DNA of 13,374 bases from Parvibaculum sp049671045 (GTDB lineage: Bacteria; Pseudomonadota; Alphaproteobacteria; Parvibaculales; Parvibaculaceae), in assembly GCF_049671045.1 (NCBI RefSeq), contig NZ_JBATUH010000055.1:1-13374 (forward strand), read 5' to 3'. The position numbers were made by a program, and so were the translations under genes. Shown here piece after piece: positions 13,022 to 13,374 of this stretch (the stretch's first letter is position 1; every line of letters starts with the position of its first letter). The notes below the pieces were generated by a model. The model worked only from the letters and a program-made list of their open reading frames with translations. It made no database searches and had not been told where the DNA came from.

Positions 13022-13318
13022 TCAAACGAGGATGCCGCCGCCCGTCCCGCCGTCCCTGGGCGGCTCGGTGCGGCGTGGCGGCTGCCCTTCGCCGTCCCGC
13101 CCCAGCCGGTAACGCAGCTTTTGCAGGGCGATGCGCTCCAGCTCATTCTGGGATGCCGTCGCGGGGCCGACCACGGAAACCTCCGTTCCCGTCGCAACAT
13201 CGACCGCCGTCACCTTGACGCTGCCACCGATCGGCTGGAATTCGAAGATGACCTCGCGGCGGCCGCCTGCCCCGGAGGCGGCCGATGGCGGATTGCCGCT
13301 GTCGCCGTTACGCGGCAC
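13022..13318 (-). CDS. Small protein of unknown function, DUF6898-like
   Basis: The 98-residue product has a Gly/Ser-rich start, then a compact core from about residue 21 to 72 (REVIFEFQPIGGSVKVTAVD, ATGTEVSVVGPATASQNELE, RIALQKLRYRL), then a Pro/Gly/Arg-rich tail. The core reads like an alternating beta strand sheet followed by a helix, and I associate it with DUF6898, a small alphaproteobacterial family without known function; this link is from memory. There is no signal peptide or membrane segment. The start is GTG (13316-13318); no in-frame ATG exists and the Shine-Dalgarno (AAGG) is too close, so the start is uncertain. It overlaps by 11 nt the end of the upstream gene and converges on the mucR-like gene with 6 nt between stops and no terminator. 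Confidence 0.65.
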   Translation of the reverse strand: MPRNGDSGNPPSAASGAGGRREVIFEFQPIGGSVKVTAVDVATGTEVSVVGPATASQNELERIALQKLRYRLGRDGEGQPPRRTEPPRDGGTGGGILV

Positions 13319-13374
13319 GCCTTATGTTCCGCTGCGTCCAGACGGAATCGAGAGCCTTCACCAGATCTCTCATC
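13308..13374 (-). CDS. C-terminal end of an unidentified upstream gene (partial)
   Basis: On the minus strand a frame open from the window edge reads about 20 residues (ending LVKALDSVWTQRNIRRAA) and stops at TAA 13308-13310. The stop overlaps the start of the DUF6898-like gene by 11 nt, an arrangement typical of co-transcribed, coupled genes. Too little is visible to name the protein, and a short ATG (13371-13373) inside the piece cannot be excluded as a start. Confidence 0.45.
   Translation of the reverse strand, partial: MRDLVKALDSVWTQRNIRRAA

Noticed and set aside
1..13374. Mobile elements, CRISPR arrays, tRNA or rRNA genes
   Set aside because: No repeats with spacers, no transposase or integrase motifs, and no cloverleaf or rRNA-like sequence were seen in either strand by eye.

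Overview
The window looks like a chromosomal core region of a GC-rich alphaproteobacterium, probably Hyphomicrobiales or a related order. The evidence is the gene order glyA-nrdR-ribD-ribE-ribB(A)-ribH-nusB-thiL followed by hppA, bamE, a ubiquinol-cytochrome c chaperone gene, a DUF177 gene and plsX, plus a Ros/MucR-family regulator, several GANTC sites in leaders, and alphaproteobacterial protein signatures. I see no insertion sequence, CRISPR array, phage gene, tRNA or rRNA. Assignments come from reading motifs by eye; no search was run.

Layout from left to right. Positions 1-2263 (minus): 3' part of a short operon read ubiquinol-cytochrome c chaperone -> DUF177/YceD protein -> plsX (plsX runs off the left edge). 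Positions 2264-2427: divergent promoter region with small hairpins in front of bamE. Positions 2428-2943 (plus): the outer-membrane lipoprotein gene bamE. Positions 2995-3021: a near-perfect bidirectional terminator between bamE and hppA. Positions 3043-5157 (minus): hppA, a proton-pumping pyrophosphatase of the K+-independent type. Positions 5334-12085 (minus): a compact block transcribed glyA -> nrdR -> ribD -> ribE -> ribB(A) -> ribH -> nusB -> thiL, with overlapping or abutting genes over most of its length. Positions 12086-12562: a 477-nt gap holding the glyA leader, the mucR promoter and several unexplained stem-loops. Positions 12563-13015 (plus): a MucR/Ros-like regulator. Positions 13022-13318 (minus): a small unknown protein resembling DUF6898, preceded by the last codons of another gene running off the right edge.

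Functionally the large block supplies cofactors: GlyA makes glycine and one-carbon units, RibD, RibB, RibH and RibE make riboflavin, ThiL makes thiamine pyrophosphate, NrdR represses ribonucleotide reductase genes, and NusB serves rRNA antitermination. HppA removes pyrophosphate while pumping protons. The left operon joins cytochrome bc1 assembly, a factor tied to 23S rRNA accumulation, and the start of phospholipid synthesis.

The observations most worth a second look are: a RibBA-like protein whose GTP cyclohydrolase II half has lost its zinc cysteines and catalytic motif; a MucR-like protein whose zinc-finger position reads Cys-Asp-Tyr-Gln; the structured gap between glyA and mucR; the strong hairpin in the glyA leader; and a run of GANTC sites upstream of hppA. 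I did not find a clearly undescribed multi-gene system; most of the window is conserved core chromosome.
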